A stretch of DNA of 64,000 nt from Lacihabitans sp. LS3-19 (GTDB lineage Bacteria; Bacteroidota; Bacteroidia; Cytophagales; Spirosomataceae), in NCBI RefSeq assembly GCF_024343575.1, contig NZ_RJUA01000013.1, positions 1 through 64,000 of the forward strand, given 5' to 3'. Shown here piece by piece: positions 28,543-36,969 of the stretch (the first letter of the stretch is position 1; the number at the start of each line of letters is the position of its first letter). Under the pieces are notes generated by a model. It was not told the origin of the DNA, ran no database searches, and saw only the letters and a program-made list of their open reading frames with translations. The translations under genes and the position numbers were made by a program.

Positions 28543-30081
28543 TTGAAAAAAAATACCTTTTTGAAAAAGCAAACCTTAATCCTATTCGGTTTAATAATTC
28601 TGAAATTTGTGTTGCAATACCTCGTTTTGAGTGACGATTATGAACTCCACCGCGACGAATTTTTGCATCTCGATCAGGCACATCATTTGGCTTGGGGCTT
28701 TTCTTCTGTTCCGCCATTTACTTCTTGGGTTTCTTACATTATTCTACTTTTGGGCAATGGTATTTTTTGGATTAAGTTCTTTCCAGCACTGTTTGGAGCA
28801 CTTACGCTTTTGGTGGTTTGGAAAACCATCGAAGAATTAGACGGCGACCTTTTTGCCTTCGTTTTGGGAGCAATTTGCATCGTTTTTTCGTCACTTTTAC
28901 GCATCAATACTTTGTATCAGCCCAATTCTTTTGATATTTTGAGTTGGACGAGCCTGTATTTTTTCATCATAAAATACTTCAAAACTCATAACCCCCAATG
29001 GCTTTTTGTGGCCGCTGGGGTATTTGCGATAGGATTTTTAAACAAATACAATATCGTGTTTTTGCTCATCGGACTCATCCCAGCCATATTGCTTACCGAC
29101 CAACGTAAAGTTTTTGTCCGAGGTAAACTTTATCTCGCACTTTTGCTTGGCTTGCTATTGATCGCACCCAATCTGATTTGGCAATACCAAAATGATTTCC
29201 CGGTATTTCATCACCTTAAACAGCTCGAAGAAACCCAATTGGTACATGTGGACAGACTCGGATTTCTGAGGTCTCAGCTTTTGTTTTTTATAGGTGCCTT
29301 GCCCGAAATCCTCTTGGCTTTGGTGGCATTGCTGTTTTACAAACCCTTTCAAAAATACAGGGCCTTTTTCTGGTCTTTTGTATTTACGCTTTTGGTTTTT
29401 ATCTATTTCAAAGCCAAAGACTACTACGCCGTTGGACTTTACCCTGTTTATATCGCTTTTGGTTCTGTGTTTTTGGCAAATTACGTCGCCTCAGGCTGGA
29501 AAAAATGGCTGAGAATACCAGCTTTAGCCATACCGCTGTTGCTGATTATTCCGATTAGTAGAATCGCATTTCCCAATAAAAGCCCGCAATACATATTGGA
29601 GCACCCCGAAAAATACAAAAAGTTTGGCCTTCTACGTTGGGAAGACGGCAAAGACCACCCGCTGCCACAAGATTTTGCCGATATGTTGGGCTGGAGCGAA
29701 CTTGCCCACAAGGTAGATTCGGTATATAGCCACCTGCCCAATGCCGACAAAACCCTCATACTTTGTGACAATTACGGACAAGCCGGAGCCATAAATTATT
29801 ACACCAAAATTGGCCTAAAAGCCGTCTCTTTCAACGCCGACTATATAAACTGGTTTGACCTCAAAACCCCATACCGAAACCTGATACGCATAAAAGAATA
29901 CGAAGAAAAACACGAGGAATTTGCCAAAACCAGCCCCTATTTCGAAGCCTCGACCCTGGCCGACTCCATCACCAACCCCAACGCCCGAGAATACAAAACC
30001 CTGATTTTTGCCTTTTCAGGTGCAAAGATTGATATTAATAGGAGGATTGAGCGGGAAATTGAGGAAGTGAAATATTTTTAA
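28543..30081 (+). CDS. Glycosyltransferase family 39 (PMT_2/ArnT-like) membrane protein
   Basis: 512 residues with about ten membrane spans. Near the N-terminus is LHRDEFLHLDQAHHLAWGF followed by VPPF. This is the first periplasmic loop of GT39 proteins, which holds the catalytic acidic residue, here in RDE. Such enzymes move a sugar from a polyprenyl-phosphate donor to lipid A, glycan or protein. No ATG is in frame after the upstream stop at 28525, so the start is TTG at 28543 or 28561. The last third uses noticeably more C-ending codons than its neighbours, which could mean transfer. Confidence 0.8.
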   Translation: MKKNTFLKKQTLILFGLIILKFVLQYLVLSDDYELHRDEFLHLDQAHHLAWGFSSVPPFTSWVSYIILLLGNGIFWIKFFPALFGALTLLVVWKTIEELDGDLFAFVLGAICIVFSSLLRINTLYQPNSFDILSWTSLYFFIIKYFKTHNPQWLFVAAGVFAIGFLNKYNIVFLLIGLIPAILLTDQRKVFVRGKLYLALLLGLLLIAPNLIWQYQNDFPVFHHLKQLEETQLVHVDRLGFLRSQLLFFIGALPEILLALVALLFYKPFQKYRAFFWSFVFTLLVFIYFKAKDYYAVGLYPVYIAFGSVFLANYVASGWKKWLRIPALAIPLLLIIPISRIAFPNKSPQYILEHPEKYKKFGLLRWEDGKDHPLPQDFADMLGWSELAHKVDSVYSHLPNADKTLILCDNYGQAGAINYYTKIGLKAVSFNADYINWFDLKTPYRNLIRIKEYEEKHEEFAKTSPYFEASTLADSITNPNAREYKTLIFAFSGAKIDINRRIEREIEEVKYF

Positions 30082-30124
30082 AATCGTCGAGTTTTGAAAA
30101 TTTGATTTAAATTCGCTATTTGAA

Positions 30125-30215
30125 ATGTTCCTAAGGTCATGTTGAAGTTAGATACATAGGTTTTCTTTTATAAATGAAGTAAATTTAAAAAGAAACTTTC
30201 TTTACTTCTTTTTTG
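30125..30215 (+). repeat. Dispersed intergenic repeat, copy C
   Basis: ATGTTCCTAAGGTCATGTTG, then AAGTTAGATACATAGG. It shares with copy A both this head and the later AATTTAAAAAG and CTTCTT stretches. It lies at the 3' border of the defence-like operon. Confidence 0.55.
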
Positions 30216-30321
30216 AAATTAGGTAAATTGAGAATATCTAAATTACAGATTTAAAATCCAAATGTTCTCGTTTAGATATCAAGAAGATGTCGAGAAGCCA
30301 ATTAAATTAAGAGTATTCAAC

Positions 30322-31947
30322 TTAATAAAAAAGGTATTTTATGGACAAGTTTTCTACAAATTCTCTTTCTTTTGCAATAATTAACTCTTTTCTTTTTAAT
30401 AAGACATCAGATTTACTTTGTTTCTCCTTAAATAATTCTTTCATTTCATATGTTATAAAAAAATATGAATAATCAACTTCGGAGCTTAACCATTCAGAAA
30501 GGTCTTTGTTTTGTTTGTTTATAGAATATCTACCATCATCAATAACCAAAACTGTGTTTTCAGAAACATTTATATCTTCCACATCATTAAACAAATAATA
30601 TTTCTTGTATCCACTTACTCTATTTATATCTAAGAATAGATTTACAAATTGATATTGAAGCATAAATAACCCCAATGCTTTTGAACGTACACTACCCATT
30701 TCAATTTTAGAAGGAAATTCAACTGTCTCGAATGTAATATTAGGTTTATCGTAATAAATAGGATTATGATTTTCGTTCACAATAAATTTTTGAAATTCTT
30801 CGTAAGCTTTTCTTTGTTTACTCAGATTATAAATGGTGAAATAATTGGAATATGTAGTAATCCAAAACCAATGTTTTAACCTATCTAACTGTTTTTGACT
30901 TGGTTTTTCTAATTTATTAAAAAAGTCAGTAATAAAAATTAGCTGGTTGTTATATGGTAGAAACTTGCTGTCAAGCACACTTAACTCTTGGAATAAAAAC
31001 CTTACTGTAATCACTATTGATTTTAGTGTATTACGAGTAATTGGAATGAAATTGGGGTTATCTACTAATTTTTTCAATTTGCTTATATCTCCTTGACTTG
31101 ATTGGTCAAAAAACAGATTTCCAAAGGAGTTTGTGAGGCATTGAAAAATGATTTTTCTCTGTATTTTTTTAAAGTTATAAATATTTAGTCTTTCTATTAA
31201 CTCGTCTATTTCCGTTCCAAGCCTAAAATTTTCTTCTTTATTAAAGGATAAAGCTGATAATTTCCAATCGTCAGTAATCTTAGCACCTTCAGAATTTAGT
31301 CGAGTAAAGATTTCAATTGCTTCCTCTATTGAACCTCCATACATTTCAACTGCAGGCATATCATAAGTTGATAAGGCTCTCCCAAATGTCCTATACCTTT
31401 TAATAAACAATTCGACAGTATCTTTGCTATAATTTAAGTTAAAAAGTTGCTCTTGTAAATCATAATAGCCATCTCCATCTACAAATTCAAACAATGGTAT
31501 TTCATGAATATCATATTTAATTTTATTAATTGCTTTTATCTTATCTAATTGTATATCATATATTAAATTGAACTTTTCTTCCCAAACTTTATCGTTTCTT
31601 TTTAAATTTGTTTTATTAGGATTTATTAAACTTCCAAAAAGAGTAGAAAGTCGTTGATAACCATCCAAAATATAAAAATAATCTATGGCTCTCTCCTGTA
31701 AATAGTAAGAGCCCATCACGTTTGTCTCAAAATTTCTAAAGTCATCAAATTTACTAAAATCAGGTCTCCAAAATAGAATAGAGCCTATTGGATATCCGTT
31801 TTTTATGCTCTCAAAAAGCTTTATTTTTTTTGCATTGTCCCATTCAAAGTCTCTCTGAAATGCAGGCACACGAATTACCCCTTTTTCAAAATCACTTAAA
31901 TAGTGAAAAAGTCGCCTCACTCTCGTACTGATTTGTAATTCATTCAT
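30322..31947 (-). CDS. DUF262 (GmrSD/ParB-like) protein, third gene of defence-like operon
   Basis: 541 residues. The N-terminal DUF262 domain has VPAFQRDFEWD (residues 28-37), GYPIGSIL, DGYQRLSTLFG (95-105) and FTRLNSEGAKIT (214-225). These are the core motifs of the GmrS/DUF262 fold, a ParB-like nucleotide-binding domain with nuclease or NTPase activity. The usual DGQQR motif reads DGYQR here. The C-terminal half has no visible HNH (DUF1524) motif, so this differs from the full GmrSD type IV enzyme. The end is Lys-rich. The start overlaps the stop of the TOPRIM-like gene by 4 bases (ATGA), so translation is coupled. Confidence 0.8.
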   Translation of the reverse strand: MNELQISTRVRRLFHYLSDFEKGVIRVPAFQRDFEWDNAKKIKLFESIKNGYPIGSILFWRPDFSKFDDFRNFETNVMGSYYLQERAIDYFYILDGYQRLSTLFGSLINPNKTNLKRNDKVWEEKFNLIYDIQLDKIKAINKIKYDIHEIPLFEFVDGDGYYDLQEQLFNLNYSKDTVELFIKRYRTFGRALSTYDMPAVEMYGGSIEEAIEIFTRLNSEGAKITDDWKLSALSFNKEENFRLGTEIDELIERLNIYNFKKIQRKIIFQCLTNSFGNLFFDQSSQGDISKLKKLVDNPNFIPITRNTLKSIVITVRFLFQELSVLDSKFLPYNNQLIFITDFFNKLEKPSQKQLDRLKHWFWITTYSNYFTIYNLSKQRKAYEEFQKFIVNENHNPIYYDKPNITFETVEFPSKIEMGSVRSKALGLFMLQYQFVNLFLDINRVSGYKKYYLFNDVEDINVSENTVLVIDDGRYSINKQNKDLSEWLSSEVDYSYFFITYEMKELFKEKQSKSDVLLKRKELIIAKEREFVENLSIKYLFY

Positions 31948-32957
31948 AACAATTCGTGAATTTTAAGGAGAATTTGTTCTAATTCGTCTTTCCCTGTTGA
32001 ATTAGCTCTTTTTTCTAAGTTTTCTCTTGTGACTCTTCCTGATAGAAATAATTGAGAAAAACGAGCTTTAAAACTATCTTTTTTTCCACTTATTTTATAA
32101 AAAATAAGTTTTTCTTTTCTTAACGTCCTACGGTCATTTTCAGGAATAGATGAATATAAGTTTTGAAGATTTTGATCTAATTGATTAAAATTTTTATCTG
32201 GTAGGCCATCTTCTAAATCAAAAAAGTCTAATTGTATAGGCGTTAGTCTTTTTATTGCTTGAATAAAATTTTCGTTATTCTCAATTTCATCAAAAATTTC
32301 ATTTGGTAAATAATTTTCTTTTTCTCTCTTTTTTAATACATAATACGGTAAATAGCTTTCTGATACAGCAGTATGTAATGGTTTTATAGTTGGGTCATTT
32401 GGATATTTTTTGTCACTATCTAACAATATGAATGCTCTAACATATCTATGACTATCTTTAGGGAAGTTTTCCTTTTGCTCTTCGAATCTTGCTTTAAGAA
32501 TTACCACTACATTAGAAATACTTTCGCCTCCACCATTTATATATTCAATCCAGCCTTTACTTTGTTGTTCTTTTATTTTTTGCCCCCACTTTGGATAGCA
32601 TGAAATAATTGCATCTAAGAAATAAGAATCATATTCAATATTCTCTAAAATAATCTTTAAGGGAGTAGTTAATATTATTTCTGCTTCACTTATTGAATAA
32701 GAATCATCATCACAAGAATTGGAAATAATCATTTTACTTGATTTTTTGGGAATATTTGCACTTTTTATGAATAAGTTTTCCAACTCTTTTTGGCTACTTC
32801 CTCGCAATCCAATATACCAATTTGATGATTTAATAGCTTCAAAATTAGACAGATATAAGTCATGTCTGTCTTTGATGTTATGCCAAAGCTTATCTAAATT
32901 AACTGTTATGTCAACTTCTGATTTGTCAAAAAAAGAATCACTAAATGTATAAATCAT
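31944..32957 (-). CDS. TOPRIM-like (DUF4435/OLD-type) putative nuclease, second gene of defence-like operon
   Basis: 337 residues. The middle part fits a TOPRIM fold: an acidic residue in ILENIEYDSYFL (Glu105, Asp110), the DxD in FILLDSDKKYP (Asp180, Asp182), and KKREKENYLPNEIF (209-222), which resembles the R-E-x-ENYL motif of DUF4435/AriB and OLD-type TOPRIM proteins. The N-terminal ~90 and C-terminal ~100 residues are unrecognised. No family can be named with certainty. In PARIS and OLD/Gabija systems an ATPase and a TOPRIM nuclease work together, so the ATPase gene directly upstream (4-base overlap) is the likely partner. Confidence 0.6.
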   Translation of the reverse strand: MIYTFSDSFFDKSEVDITVNLDKLWHNIKDRHDLYLSNFEAIKSSNWYIGLRGSSQKELENLFIKSANIPKKSSKMIISNSCDDDSYSISEAEIILTTPLKIILENIEYDSYFLDAIISCYPKWGQKIKEQQSKGWIEYINGGGESISNVVVILKARFEEQKENFPKDSHRYVRAFILLDSDKKYPNDPTIKPLHTAVSESYLPYYVLKKREKENYLPNEIFDEIENNENFIQAIKRLTPIQLDFFDLEDGLPDKNFNQLDQNLQNLYSSIPENDRRTLRKEKLIFYKISGKKDSFKARFSQLFLSGRVTRENLEKRANSTGKDELEQILLKIHELL

Positions 32958-34066
32958 TTTTGCTCTTGAGCTTTTCTTAAGTTAATAACTTCCACTAATG
33001 TATCCTCAAAAATTCCTTGAGGCCACCAATCTACTTCACCATCTTTATCTACCTCAATCATCCTCAAGTTGCTCTCGTTTCTATCTTTGTCAAAATCAAC
33101 ATAATATATAGCCAAATCATTCGGTTTTAATTTCCCTGTGGCTACCAAACGTCTTATTCGCAAAACAAAATTTTGTGAATGCGTTTCAATTAAGTATTTC
33201 TTATTATTGTCTTCTAAGTATGATTCCGCAAATCGTTGAGCCAATACTCCATGGGCAGCAGGGTGTAAGTGTGTTTCTGGCTCTTCTATAACTATGACTG
33301 TTGGATTTTGTGTAGGCATATAAGAACGAACTATTAAAGGTAATGATTGGCGAATTCCAGAACCTGTATTAACTATATTAATTGCCTTAATCTTAGATGT
33401 GGATAAAACTACTTCAAATAGTGGACTACTACCGGCAATATCCTTAACACCAATTTCCCACCCTTCAAAGTTATCTTTATACCATTCTTTTATTTGATTC
33501 AGAATAGGATTATTTTGATTATGATATTGTGCCATAAGTTTATAAGCACTTTCCCCAGAAACCCCAATTTTTAAATAATCTCCGTATATATCGCTGAATT
33601 GTGGTTCAGGAAATTTTCTAAATGAATCAATATAATCAAAGTCAAATAATTCTGGCTTTTTACCCTTCATCTTTTCGGGAATAAAGCCATTATATTTTGA
33701 TTTTGAATCAGTTTCTTCTCCGTTGATAACACATTTTGAAATCCGTATTTGATAGTTTCTATCTCCATTTATTGAAGCTTTTAAATTATCATTGGTTAAC
33801 TTAATGTCAAATTCAATAGGCTCCAAAGTAATTTCACGATTATAAAATAATTCCTCATTTGAGTAGCCAATTCGGATTCCCTCATAATTTAGGTTAATTG
33901 GTGAAGAAAATGAGCCACTTATACTACCTGCTACTAATACAGGCAATTTAGCTACTGCACTTTTTCCGCTATTATTTTTCCCTATTAATATTGTTATTGG
34001 TTTAATTTCAAGTGTCTGCCAATTTTTAAAAATTTTAAAATTTTTGAATTTTATTTGCTCTATCAT
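32954..34066 (-). CDS. AAA/ABC-type ATPase with DUF3696-like C-terminus, first gene of defence-like operon
   Basis: 370 residues. Walker A is GKNNSGKS (29-36). A signature-like NTGSGIRQSLPLI follows (233-245), then Walker B VIVIEEPETHLHP (257-269) and the His-switch IETHSQNF (293-300). The last part, WWPQGIFEDTLVEVINLR (~345-362), is typical of DUF3696. It is an SMC/OLD-class ATPase like those in PARIS, Septu and retron-linked systems, likely the sensor or regulator of the TOPRIM-like partner. It is the first gene of the operon; the 281 bases upstream hold its promoter. The neighbours outside the operon are ordinary genes. Confidence 0.85.
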   Translation of the reverse strand: MIEQIKFKNFKIFKNWQTLEIKPITILIGKNNSGKSAVAKLPVLVAGSISGSFSSPINLNYEGIRIGYSNEELFYNREITLEPIEFDIKLTNDNLKASINGDRNYQIRISKCVINGEETDSKSKYNGFIPEKMKGKKPELFDFDYIDSFRKFPEPQFSDIYGDYLKIGVSGESAYKLMAQYHNQNNPILNQIKEWYKDNFEGWEIGVKDIAGSSPLFEVVLSTSKIKAINIVNTGSGIRQSLPLIVRSYMPTQNPTVIVIEEPETHLHPAAHGVLAQRFAESYLEDNNKKYLIETHSQNFVLRIRRLVATGKLKPNDLAIYYVDFDKDRNESNLRMIEVDKDGEVDWWPQGIFEDTLVEVINLRKAQEQK

Positions 34067-34275
34067 GATTTCTTTCAGATACTTTCATTTACTGCAAAGA
34101 TAATTATCTTTGTTAACTCAACATGATATAGAAAGTATTTTTACTTCGTTCAAGCTAAATATAGTTTTCATGAGCTATTAAAAGGATATTCCATCTTTCG
34201 TGCTAAATTAAGGTTTTTATCTTGAGAGAACCCAGTTATACTAAGGATATTTCCTTGGTTCGAATGAAAATCGGG

Positions 34276-34307
34276 TTTTACCTTCTAAAATGAAAGACAT
34301 ATATTTG
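34276..34307 (+). promoter_or_regulatory. Putative promoter of the small membrane protein gene
   Basis: TATATTTG at 34300-34307 matches the TAnnTTTG -7 box exactly. A weak TTTTA lies 20 bases upstream in place of TTTG. The predicted leader is about 34 bases. Confidence 0.35.
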
Positions 34308-34347
34308 TAGCATAAATCATAAAAACTAACTCCAAAAACCCCAACCC

Positions 34348-34608
34348 ATGTCACAAATAAAAGATTACACAAAATTGCCTTTAGAAGAGTTGTTGATAGA
34401 ACAAAAAAAGATAAAAAAACAACAATTGTCATCTGCCGTCTTAATAGGCATATTGATTGGACTTATGATTTATGGGATTTTTTCTGGTGGTTTTGGATGG
34501 GTTTATATATCTATCTCCATTTTTATGATCTATATTATTTACAATGGCTCCAAGAAACTCAAACTGCATCTGGAGCAGATAACTGCCGAAATAAATAAGA
34601 AGGCTTAA
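34348..34608 (+). CDS. Small two-span membrane protein
   Basis: 86 residues: a charged N-terminal helix (LEELLIEQKKIKKQQ), two membrane spans (VLIGILIGLMIYGIFSG and VYISISIFMIYIIYNG), and a charged C-terminal helix. I did not recognise a family. The coding bias and promoter-like box support a real gene. It is divergent from the defence-like operon. Confidence 0.6.
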   Translation: MSQIKDYTKLPLEELLIEQKKIKKQQLSSAVLIGILIGLMIYGIFSGGFGWVYISISIFMIYIIYNGSKKLKLHLEQITAEINKKA

Positions 34609-34701
34609 AACAGAAGGATTGATTTAAGCTATGGAATTAAAACCAATTTTTGATTTCGGTTAGATTTTTATATATTTTTGAGTTTTCAAATATTTGATTT
34701 T

Positions 34702-35052
34702 ATGGATGTTAATAGAGTACGTAAAATGTCTTTTGCGGGTGTTTATCCGCACTATATTACTAAAGTCGAGCGAAAAGGAAAGACCAAAGCCGAAGTGCAC
34801 GAAATCATTTTTTGGTTGACAGGTTATGATGAAGTTGCCTTGCAAAATCTTATTGAAGAAAAGAGAAATTTTGAAAATTTCTTCGATTTGGCACCTGCAT
34901 TAAACCCCAATGCTACGAAAATCACTGGCATGATCTGCGGATATCGTATTGAAGATATCGAAGACCCAATAATGAAAAAAGTGCGGTATCTCGACAAACT
35001 CATTGACGAATTGGCCAAAGGAAGAGCCATGGAGAAGATATTGAGGAAATAA
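34702..35052 (+). CDS. DUF2200 family protein
   Basis: About 116 residues, soluble. KMSFAGVYPHYITKVERKGK, FWLTGYD, LNPNATKITGMICGYRIEDI and RYLDKLIDELAKGRAMEKIL cover the whole DUF2200 family. Its function is unknown. The frame opens at TTG 34678, but family members start close to the RVxKMSF segment, so ATG 34702 is preferred. It is followed after 18 bases by the M24 peptidase gene and is possibly cotranscribed. Confidence 0.85.
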   Translation: MDVNRVRKMSFAGVYPHYITKVERKGKTKAEVHEIIFWLTGYDEVALQNLIEEKRNFENFFDLAPALNPNATKITGMICGYRIEDIEDPIMKKVRYLDKLIDELAKGRAMEKILRK

Positions 35053-35070
35053 TATATAAATTGTATTTCA

Positions 35071-36345
35071 ATGAAATTTAAAAGAAGAGATTTTTTAGGT
35101 ATTTCGGCTTTAGCTGCCACTTCTGGTTTAGCAAGCGGGCTTGTTTCCTGCAAAGAAGAAACTGAAAAAGAAAATGCAGAAAGCGAACTAAAACCTATGG
35201 CAGCCGATGTGGTGCCTATTTCGGTAGCTGAACGAGAAACCAGAATAGCCAAGGCCCAGGTTTTGCTTAATGAAAACAAAATGGATGCTTTGGTGCTTGA
35301 TGCCGGCACTACGCTGAATTACTTCACTGGTATACGCTGGTGGCCAAGTGAAAGAACAATGGTGGCCATTATTCCTGCCAAAGGCGATATTAAATACGTC
35401 TGCCCAGCTTTTGAGGAGGCCCGTTTTCGTGAGCAAATTAGCTTTGGGAAGGATGTATATGTTTGGCAAGAAGACGAAAGTCCGTATAAAAGAATTGCTC
35501 AGGCGATAGAAGACGCTGGCATAGTTTACGGCAATGTAGGCGTAGAAGAACAAACCCGTTTTTTTATAGTCAATGGACTGCAAAAAGCTGCCCCGAATCT
35601 AAAAATTGTGAGTGGCGACCCTGTGAGCATACCTTGCCGCATGATAAAATCTCCCGCTGAAATTAAGTTGATGCAAACAGCCTCTAATATCACATTGGCG
35701 GCCATCAAACACAGTGTGGCTCAACTAAAAGAGGGTATGACACAACAAGACCTTTCCTCCATGATTATGTCAGCACAAAATCAATTGGGCGGAAATGCAG
35801 ATTTTGCTTTGTGCCTTTTCGGAAAATCTTCTGCGTTTCCGCATGGGTCTAAACAGCCTCAGGTGCTCAAAAAAGGGGATATTGTATTGATGGATTGCGG
35901 TTGTCTGGTAGGTGGCTACAATTCGGATATTACGCGAACGGTTGTTTTTGGAGCAGAACCAAGCAAGCGTCAGCAGGAAGTATGGTCGCTGGAGAAAGAA
36001 GCTCAGGCTGCTGGTTTTGCTGCGGCCAAAAATGGTGCTCCATGCGAAGCGGTAGATTTTGCTGCCCGAAAAGTTCTCACAGATGCAGGTTTTGGCCCTG
36101 GCTACCAGTTACCTGGACTTCCACACAGAACAGGCCACGGCATAGGAATGGAGGGACACGAATGGGGCAATATGGTAAAAGGCAATACGAAATTGCTCGA
36201 ACCGGGCATGTGTTTTAGTATCGAACCGACGATTTCTATCGTTGGCGAATTCGGCGTAAGACTGGAAGATTGTGTATATATGACGGATGAAGGTCCAAAA
36301 TGGTTTTCTGAGCCAAGTAAATCTATTTTTGAGCCTTTTGGGTAA
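35071..36345 (+). CDS. Tat-exported M24 (Xaa-Pro aminopeptidase-like) lipoprotein
   Basis: 424 residues. It has a twin-arginine signal (KRRDFLGISALAA) and a following lipobox (GLVSCKEE), so it is folded in the cytoplasm and anchored outside. An N-terminal creatinase-like domain is followed by the pita-bread M24 domain. The metal ligands are visible: Asp in LMDCGCLVGG, Asp in NSDITRT, His in RTGHGIGMEG, Glu in CFSIEPTI and Glu in VRLEDCV. It should cleave X-Pro peptides or related substrates outside the inner membrane. Confidence 0.9.
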   Translation: MKFKRRDFLGISALAATSGLASGLVSCKEETEKENAESELKPMAADVVPISVAERETRIAKAQVLLNENKMDALVLDAGTTLNYFTGIRWWPSERTMVAIIPAKGDIKYVCPAFEEARFREQISFGKDVYVWQEDESPYKRIAQAIEDAGIVYGNVGVEEQTRFFIVNGLQKAAPNLKIVSGDPVSIPCRMIKSPAEIKLMQTASNITLAAIKHSVAQLKEGMTQQDLSSMIMSAQNQLGGNADFALCLFGKSSAFPHGSKQPQVLKKGDIVLMDCGCLVGGYNSDITRTVVFGAEPSKRQQEVWSLEKEAQAAGFAAAKNGAPCEAVDFAARKVLTDAGFGPGYQLPGLPHRTGHGIGMEGHEWGNMVKGNTKLLEPGMCFSIEPTISIVGEFGVRLEDCVYMTDEGPKWFSEPSKSIFEPFG

Positions 36346-36500
36346 TTTAAGAAATCTGAAATTTGAAGATTTATTCTTAAAAGTCTTTTTCAGTCTGAAA
36401 GTTTATTCAAAACGGATAAGGCCTTAGCTATATCTCGGGAATTAACGACTGGGCTTTAAGTAGTGCGATTTAATAGCTCAAATGCTTGCATACCTTGTAG

Positions 36501-36528
36501 CCAAATCTTTGATTTGGGTCTTTTTAAT
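36501..36528 (+). terminator. Possible rho-independent terminator
   Basis: CCAAATC, loop TTT, GATTTGG, then GTCTTTTTAATTT. It lies 155 bases after the M24 peptidase gene, with no other gene between. Confidence 0.4.
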
Positions 36529-36540
36529 TTATTCTAAATG

Positions 36541-36603
36541 TGGCATATCAAAGATTCGGCGGTTTTTCAAATGGCGATAAACTTTCAAACTGCTGATATG
36601 CCA
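36541..36603. repeat. Long hairpin / inverted repeat
   Basis: TGGCATATCA (36541-36550) and its exact reverse complement TGATATGCCA (36594-36603). Inside them are GCGGTTT and AAACTGC, which pair with one G-T. It is downstream of the XRE gene on the minus strand and may act as an RNA 3' structure. Confidence 0.45.
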
Positions 36604-36657
36604 GCATTACTTCAAGCATCGTTTCAAGTGATGGATTTCATCTTTTCGCCATATACT

Positions 36658-36969
36658 TCAATCTATCGCCATTTTTTGATTTAATAGCTCTACATTAAAA
36701 TTAATCTTAGCATTTAAGGCTTTAAATACCTTTAAAATTGTATCAAATCTTGCGTCTGTAAAACTGTTTTCAATTTTAGAAATCTGAGCTTTTTTCACTC
36801 CAACAAGTACGCCAAGTTGCTCTTGAGTTAAGTTTCTTTCTTGTCTTATTTCCTTTATAGTTTGGCCAAGTATTTCAAGTCTTAGTTCGTTTTCATAAGC
36901 ATCTCTATTAGGTGTTCCTTGTTTACCTATGTGCTTATCTTTCATTTCTTCTAAACTGTACGTTTTCAT
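36658..36969 (-). CDS. XRE-family HTH antitoxin (HigA-like)
   Basis: 103 residues. The C-terminal half is a Cro/C1-type helix-turn-helix (IRQERNLTQEQLGVLVGVKK, AQISKIENS, ARFDTILKVFKALNAKINF). The N-terminus SLEEMKDKHIG is typical of HigA antitoxins that follow a phage-type HigB toxin. Its ATG overlaps the TGA of the upstream toxin reading frame by 4 bases (ATGA). It should repress its own operon. As the toxin is broken, it may now be an orphan regulator. Confidence 0.85.
   Translation of the reverse strand: MKTYSLEEMKDKHIGKQGTPNRDAYENELRLEILGQTIKEIRQERNLTQEQLGVLVGVKKAQISKIENSFTDARFDTILKVFKALNAKINFNVELLNQKMAID

Larger units (their letters stand above)
36346..36657. other. 312-bp intergenic region with structured elements
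   Basis: No gene. It holds a terminator-like hairpin (36501-36517) and a long inverted repeat (36541-36603), both listed separately. Confidence 0.5.

Noticed and set aside
35895-36218. 107-codon plus-strand open frame within the M24 peptidase gene
   Set aside because: Another frame of a gene whose catalytic motifs are clear.
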